64,000 bases of DNA from Deroplatys truncata (lineage: Eukaryota > Arthropoda > Insecta > Mantodea > Mantidae). The first letter of the stretch is position 1, and every line of letters starts with the position of its first letter. The notes under the pieces are model-generated. The model did not search any database. It saw only the letters and a program-made list of their open reading frames with translations, and was not told the origin of the DNA. The stretch lies in NCBI GenBank assembly GCA_030765065.1, contig CM060981.1, positions 231,329,152-231,393,151 on the forward strand, given 5' to 3'. Positions 58,620 to 64,000 of the stretch are shown here, piece after piece. Made by a program: the position numbers and the translations under genes.

Positions 58620-59461
58620 AAAATCTGATGTGTTACACTCACCTGAATTTCTCTACTCTTGTACAAACTATTTTTACAAACGCTTATTCTCCATATGCGT
58701 CATGTTAATCGAGATGTTAATCTTATTGCTAATTTTCTTGTAGGTGCAAGGTGGGTATGGTAGCCTTTAAGCGATAGTCAAATCTTTTAAGAGCTTGTTG
58801 CTATGTGAAGCATTCCATTCTCTTTGCATGCCCAGCACATAAAAAAATGAATAACGAATTCCCATTTGAGAAAAAGTATATTGGAAAATTTAAGGGAATA
58901 ACAAGCAATATCTCGAAAATGGTTCACTCAACAAAAAATGTATATGACATAAATTGTGTATTTTAACACGATCTACATTTTTTGTGTAGTAAACACATTA
59001 TGGTTTACCAATTATGAAAAAGTCGTTCACAATGAAGAATTCTTTTGGAGACATTCCCAGAAAATTCGAGATATACATTTCATTTGCCATGAAGATATCT
59101 TAAACATATGATATTTTAATCAAAATCGTTAAGGCCATTTTTGAGAAAATTAAAATTTTCGAAAAATGTTCCATGTAAAGAGTAATCTGGGATGGGGGGA
59201 TTTTCTTGAAAACCTTCGTGTCGCATCTCTGGAAGATACTGAACCTAAGTACCAAGTTTGTGGTTTATCCGACTGTTCGTTTCTGAGTTATGCTGTTCAC
59301 AGACACACACACAAACACACATACACGGACATGTTTCCAAAAATGCTTTTTTTTTGGATTCAGGGGGCCTCAAAACATATATTTACGGTGAAATCTCGGT
59401 ATCGAAATTTTGGGTGGAATACAGTACTTCCCTTACTTGCTATACGTAGTAGGGAAAGTAA
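58620..59461 (+). mobile_element. Repeat A copy A18
   Basis: It runs from 'tctgatgtgttacactcacc' to 'acgtagtagggaaagtaa', full length, of the commoner subtype. CA tract at 59303-59327. The short frame starting MFHVKSNLGWGDF at 59166 stays open for 107 codons to the end of the copy, the longest such frame. Confidence 0.9.
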
Positions 59462-59479
59462 AAAAAAAAAAGTGGTTAA

Positions 59480-59760
59480 ACAGCTTTGACAGCAAATAGT
59501 GGACCAAAGAGTCAGTCTCACGCCCACACGCGCATGACAGAGATGGGCGATCATCCAACGATATGGAGAAAGGATGTGCTCAGCACCACGCTTCTGCCAA
59601 ATGAAAGGTTGGTTTACTGCACTAGACAGATTATCCTATCGAAGATCCAAGAACTCCTTACATTGATGGGTGAGCACTCCTATATATGGGCCGAAAAAAC
59701 TCTCATAGGTAACAAGGGAAACGATATGGTTTACAACAGGGCGAACTTGCACTGATGTAA
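59480..59760 (-). repeat. SINE family B, diverged copy 3
   Basis: Shared blocks with 7010-7352 are 'cacgcccacac', 'gatgggcgatcatccaacg', 'atatgg' and 'gtgagcactcctatata'. The tRNA-like part is not recognisable. It follows A18 directly. Confidence 0.55.
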
Positions 59761-60002
59761 GTACGAGTATGTATGCAATTATTGGAGAATGTTGTAATTT
59801 ATGTAAGTTATTACATTTACATATTATTTCATTCACATTACATTTATTATGTAATGTAATTTATTGTAATTAGTTGTGCAATTATTGTAATTTATGCAAC
59901 AAGTGGATAATTTTTATGATGTGGCACAAATAGATGTTTGCACATACTGTGTTATATTAAGAGTACCCCGAGTTACATATAAGAGTAATTAAAGTTGCAA
60001 AG

Positions 60003-60140
60003 GTAGAATCAGACGACTGAAAAATGCAATGCCATAGCCGGGATTTGAACCACGGATCTTCCGATTTCGGCCTGGTTGTTCTAACTGAGCTACCATGGCA
60101 ACATGCTGGGCGACATTAAATTCCCCAACTGACTTGCATT
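60003..60140 (-). repeat. tRNA-like repeat I, copy 1
   Basis: On the minus strand, 'ccatggtagctcagttagaa' (A box) and 'gtggttcaaatcccgg' (B box) lie between 'tgccatgg' and 'ctatggca', which could pair as an acceptor-like stem with one mismatch. The anticodon arm does not fold properly, so I do not call it a tRNA gene. A second copy is 310 bp away. Confidence 0.65.
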
Positions 60141-60313
60141 TTTTCCGCTAAACCACAAGTGGTCAGTTATTTTCAGATGACACACACCTATGGCGACTTA
60201 CAATGCCCTAAATACTTTAAGTCCCAGACATTATAGTTTAACCAACTATTAGGTTAATCAGTGATAATTAGGTTAATCAGTTAATCAGACCGTGTGGAGG
60301 GCAAGATTTGAAA

Positions 60314-60445
60314 GGTAGAATCAGATGACTGAAAAGTTCAACGCCATAGCCGGAATTTGAACCACAGATCATCAGGTTTCCGTCTGGTTCTATCCACTGA
60401 GCTACCATGGCAACATGCCGGCACTTTAAATTCTCCGACTTAGCA
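60314..60445 (-). repeat. tRNA-like repeat I, copy 2
   Basis: The same order as copy 1: 'gaaaggtagaatcagatgac', 'gccatagccgg', 'tttgaacca', 'gagctaccatggcaacatg', then 'ttaaattctccgact'. The A-box side differs by a few bases and short gaps. Both copies have the same orientation. Confidence 0.65.
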
Positions 60446-61056
60446 TGAAATGATTCGATCCATAGCTGGCATAAGAGAGCGCATCTTCATATGTTCCGTA
60501 AATGAGACGTCAGTTTCCCTCATTGATTTGTATTACCTGGTGTATTGAACCCATAAGACAACCACTGACATGCATTCCCTTCCTGGAAGAGAAGTCAACA
60601 GATGTTGAAGACAGCACAGCATGATAGACAATTATAAATTCAGATATAAATTATTGTATATTTAATAATGCGCAGAGGTATTTGTATCTTCGCTGCTCAG
60701 AGAAAAGTATATCACTAAATGGTTTCATCTTCTCTCTGTAAGCCACGGCAACTTGGAATACCGGTATTACGTCATTGCTATCGTTGACACGCGTATCAAA
60801 ATGGGGGAATTATGTACACTATTGAATATAATAAAGCCTGCTTATAATGCTAACATTGCATACAAGAAATTAGTACGCTATATTATATTATTTTATAATA
60901 TCAGCAGAAGAATATCATACGCTTAATGAAAGTATCCGAAAAGTGCAGATATGACATTTTCCAGCTATTTACTAATACATATGACTAAGAAAAAACATTT
61001 GAATGTGTAACAAATGTGATGAAAAGTAGTTATTGCACACATCTATTTCTATTTTA
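60446..61056. other. Unassigned stretch
   Basis: No gene recognised; AT-rich with a GC-richer part at 60740-60800. Confidence 0.3.
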
Positions 61057-62450
61057 GGAAAAACCCAGTAGTTGCACTTAAAAGTTAAGTGGAACCTAGT
61101 AGTTGTACTTAGCCGATTAAACGGAGCCCAGTAGTTGTACTTAGGTGGTTAAGCGGAACCCAGTAGTTGTACTTAGGTGGTTTAGCGGAACCCAGTAGTT
61201 GTACTTCGAAGGTTAAGTGGAACCCAGTAGTTGTACTTAGAAGATTAAGTGGAACCCAGTAGTTGTACTTAGGTGGTTAAGCGGAACCCAGTAGTTGTAC
61301 TTAGGTGGTTTAGCGGAACCCAGTAGTTGTACTTAGGTGGTTAAGCGGAACCCACTAGTTGCACTTGGCGGTTAAGCGGAGCCCAGTAGTTGTACTTAAG
61401 CGATTAAGGGGAACCCACTAGTTGCACTTGGCGGTTAAGCGGAACCCACTAGTTGTACTTGGCGGTTAAGTGGAACCCAGTAGTTGCACTTAAGCGATTA
61501 AGGGGAATCCACTAGTTGCACTTGGCGATTAAGCGGAACCCAGTAGTTGTACTTAGGTGGTTTAGCGGAACCCAGTAGTTGTACTTAGAAGGTTAAGTGG
61601 AACCCAGTAGTTGTACTTAGAAGATTAAGCGGAACCCACTAGTTGCACTTGGCGGTTAAGTGGAACCCAGTAGTTGCACTTAAGCGATTAAGGGGAACCC
61701 ACTAGTTGCACTTGGCGGTTAAGCGGAGCCCAGTAGTTGTACTTAAGCGATTAAGGGGAACCCACTAGTTGCACTTGGCGGTTAAGCGGAACCCACTAGT
61801 TGCACTTGGCGGTTAAGCGGAACCCACTAGTTGCACTTAAGCGATTAAGGGGAACCCACTAGTTGCACTTGGCGGTTAAGCGGAGCCCAGTAGTTGTACT
61901 TAAACGATTAAGGGGAACCCACTAGTTGCACTTGGCGGTTAAGCGGAACCCACTAGTTGTACTTGGCGGTTAAGTGAAACCCAGTAGTTGCACATAGACG
62001 GTGAAATGGAACCGAATAGTTGCACATAGACGGTGAAATGGAACCGAGTAGTTGTACTTAAGCGATTAAGCGGAATCCACTAGTTGTACTTAGGCGGTTA
62101 AGCGGAGCCCAGTAGTTGTACTTAGGCGGTTAAGTGGAACCCAGTAGTTGCACTTAAGCGATTAAGTGGAACCCAGTAATTGCCTCAGATGGTGAAATGG
62201 AACCCAGTAGTTGCACTTAGCCAGTTAAGTGGACCCCAGTAATTGCAATTAAGCGGTTAAAGGCAACCCACTAGTTATATTTAGACTGTGAAATGGAACC
62301 CAGTATTTGCATTTAGGTGGTTAATTGGAATCCAGTAGTTGCACTTAGAGGTTAAATGGAACCAGTAGTGGCACTTAGGGGTTAAATGGAACCATTAGTG
62401 GCACTTAGGTGGTTAAGGGGAACCCAGTAGTTGCGCTTAGACAGTTAAGA
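61057..62450. repeat. Minisatellite, about 44 units of 31-32 bp
   Basis: I parse 44 consecutive units that begin GGAACCCAGTAGTTG or GGAACCCACTAGTTG. There are three main types: one ends 'TACTTAGGTGGTTAAGC' (32 bp), one 'CACTTGGCGGTTAAGC' (31 bp) and one 'CTTAAGCGATTAAGG' (32 bp). The last can fold as a 5-bp hairpin with a GCGA loop, and the others as 3-4 bp versions. Types alternate in a higher-order pattern in the middle (about 61345-61980). Units at the right end (from about 61980) are the most diverged. No frame is open across it, so it is non-coding. There are no spacers as in a CRISPR array. Confidence 0.95.
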
Positions 62451-62701
62451 GGGAAGAAAAGCCAAAGTCAGATCCACTTGTGGAAGGAAGGTATATGCCT
62501 GAGAAGTCTTTTGTTATTGCATCTGCGGATACAAGGGCAGATCCTGAACTTGATACTTCCATATGCAGCTTGAGAGAATCTGTGGATAACCTATTGGATC
62601 GTATTGTCATATTCGATGTTCATTTATTCCGGAATTCCGTATATACCGTCACTTTCAACGTAAACTTGGCTTCGAAAACTGAACTTACAGGAAAAGTCTA
62701 A
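62441..62701 (+). CDS. Weak candidate open frame next to the minisatellite
   Basis: A frame opens just after a TAG in the last repeat unit and runs 86 codons to a stop at 62699-62701. The first ATG is at 62495. The residues are balanced and charged (EEKPKSDPL; IASADTRADPELDTS; LRESVDNLLDRIVIFDVHLF), unlike the lysine- or phenylalanine-rich chance frames elsewhere. I recognise no family. It could be an exon, the tail of an element protein, or chance. Confidence 0.15.
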   Translation, partial: TVKREEKPKSDPLVEGRYMPEKSFVIASADTRADPELDTSICSLRESVDNLLDRIVIFDVHLFRNSVYTVTFNVNLASKTELTGKV

Positions 62702-62954
62702 GTTGTGACTTATTTGTTGGGAGGATTATTAGTTTTGACTACAAAATATATTACCAGGCAGTGTGGCTAATCACACTATACGCGTTTATTCCTTGAGATT
62801 CTTTTTTTCAGTAAAGCATGTACGGTATGTTGGACCCATGCGATTAGTAAGATTCAGTATACGTACGCCTTTATTTAAATAAATACACGAATTCATTAAC
62901 AATTTTAACGTGTTTTCTGTTTTAAGCTAAGCTGTTCTATTTCCTCGCTTGCGA

Positions 62955-63583
62955 TAAACAGGCAAATTCATTTCTGGAAGTTCAAAGCTCTAATACGACT
63001 CTTCCCAGGAGAAGATCCTCCAACAAAAATGAAGCGAACGAGAAGTGGTGGCAAGAAGATGATTTGTTCCTTCTTCTCAATAAGTGGCCACATTGTGATA
63101 ATTCTGCTTGAGGAACAAAAGACTGTTATTGACAGATGGTACACCACAAAATGTCTGTCGCAAGTGTTCAATGAACTGATGAAAAAGCGTCCTGAGATCG
63201 GTCTGCGTAGAATTTTGTTGCACCATGGCAGTGCCTCAGCCCACACTGTACATGAAAGAACCCAATTTCTGCAGGAGTCAGATATTTGTCCCATCCTCCC
63301 TACAGTCCAGATCTGGCCCCATGCCACTTATTTCTGTTTTCCAAAGTGAAAGAAAAAGTTCGACGTCAATGATTAGAGTCAACTGAAACCTCAGTAGCTG
63401 CTTACAAAGAATGTATTGCACTCTCTCCAAAGAAGAATGGCGTTCAGCATTTGAAAAATGGTTTGAAAGGATTAGACGGTGTATAGAATGCAATGAAGAA
63501 TATTTTAAAAAGATGAAATGATCAGATCTAAATATTTAATATTTTATTGCGTCCATTCTAAAAACTTTTGGAGTACCCTATGT
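62955..63583 (+). pseudogene. Mariner transposase fragment with 3' end of element
   Basis: The frame through 63029-63349 has 'KRTRSGGKKMICSFFSISGH', 'RWYTTKCLSQVFNEL', then 'RRILLHHGSASAHT', where mariners have HHDNASAHT: the catalytic Asp is Gly here. The third catalytic region is degraded after this. The C-terminus continues in another frame as 'KKEWRSAFEKWFERIRRCIE' and ends at the TGA near 63519-63521. 'aaaacttttggagtaccct' at about 63560-63578, followed by ATGTA, fits a mariner-type 3' inverted repeat. The 5' half and left repeat are absent. Confidence 0.75.
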
Positions 63584-63744
63584 ATGTTGGTGGTAGCAGT
63601 TAGTTCACCAGTGGCTTAGTACTTAAAGGTAGGCCCAGCTGAATTGAGAACGATAGCTTGTCTACTTCTACGTAGGTTGACGAAGCATATAGCTGGGTTA
63701 TAGATATAGATTATACAATGGAGGGGGACACCTCGCGTGCTATG

Positions 63745-64000
63745 ACCTCACATATGTATTGTGGCTACTACCCCCGGGAGGAAAGGTTCAAGAAGTGAAG
63801 AACCACAGGAGGCCACAGAGACGCGCGGAAGGACCTAACAGCTCCAAGCTCGAAGACCCTCCCACTGTTGGGGCTACCTACGACTCATCGACCAACCAGA
63901 CCTAGAGTATCCACGGGGAGTATTACTTCTTTTGAGCAAGCATCCGCGCCATCTGTCCGACACCGCCATACGCCACAAACTCTTGAATCACAGCTGAAAT
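63745..64000 (-). repeat. SINE body (family F group), cut by the window end
   Basis: It corresponds to 20565-20830 and, inverted, to 36000-36160: 'tactacccccgggaggaa', 'agaagtgaagaaccacagg', 'agctcgaagaccctccc', 'gtatccacggggagtat'. The head would lie beyond the right edge. Confidence 0.65.

Noticed and set aside
60003-60140. Functional tRNA gene
   Set aside because: A and B boxes are present, but the anticodon arm does not pair and a similar degraded copy lies nearby.
61057-62450. CRISPR array
   Set aside because: The 31-32 bp units are contiguous with no unique spacers, and the sequence is animal-like. It is a minisatellite.

Overview
The window looks like intergenic or intronic DNA from a large, repeat-rich insect genome. 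The evidence is pervasive AT-rich sequence, long runs of tRNA-headed SINEs, Tc1/mariner relatives with insect-type transposases, several non-LTR (LINE) C-termini of insect type, a hAT-type MITE and no compact gene order. I suspect a polyneopteran such as a cockroach or a relative, but that is an impression from the repeats and not proof. I recognise no intact host gene, no rRNA gene, no functional tRNA gene and no CRISPR array. Nothing here forms an operon or pathway; the 'genes' are pieces of mobile elements.

The dominant component is one unclassified MITE-like family, here called repeat A. It is about 0.75-0.95 kb, ends in TCTGATGTGTTACAC on one side and GTAGAGAAAGTAA on the other, has short subterminal inverted repeats around ACTTTCTCTAC, and carries an internal CA/GT microsatellite. 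I count about 18 whole or partial copies, about a fifth to a quarter of the sequence. Several sit inside one another or are split by other elements.

Layout. 1-10 kb: nested A copies, a Crypton-like recombinase scrap, SINEs, a TIR element that carries a tRNA-like segment, and further A copies. 10-14 kb: a 135-bp and a 120-bp tandem duplication, promoter-like sequence and a gag-like fossil of an LTR element split by an A copy. 14-23 kb: more A copies and a LINE remnant interrupted by a 1572-bp Tc1/mariner-type element with about 150-bp terminal inverted repeats and TA target duplication. 23-31 kb: mostly unassigned sequence, a cluster of SINEs at 27-28.5 kb and a 1.46-kb stretch bounded by inverted repeats. 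31-34 kb: a second, different mariner-type element (1411 bp) and LINE pieces. 34-47 kb: SINEs, A copies, a second copy of a 1-kb dispersed repeat, a 156-bp hAT MITE with 8-bp target duplication and a LINE end. 47-52 kb: a decayed Tc1 (DD34E-type) transposase and another LINE end. 52-55 kb: unassigned. 55-59.5 kb: an A copy holding another A copy and a LINE fragment that itself holds a SINE. 60-64 kb: two tRNA-like repeats, a 1.4-kb minisatellite of about 44 units of 31-32 bp, a mariner transposase fragment and a SINE tail.

The most noteworthy items are the A family with its nesting, internal microsatellite and one copy with an internal inversion; the hairpin-forming minisatellite at 61057-62450; the TIR element that has multiplied with a tRNA-like passenger; and the two well-bounded mariner-type elements. 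Family names A-I are local labels. Ends of diverged repeats are accurate to about 20 bp at best.
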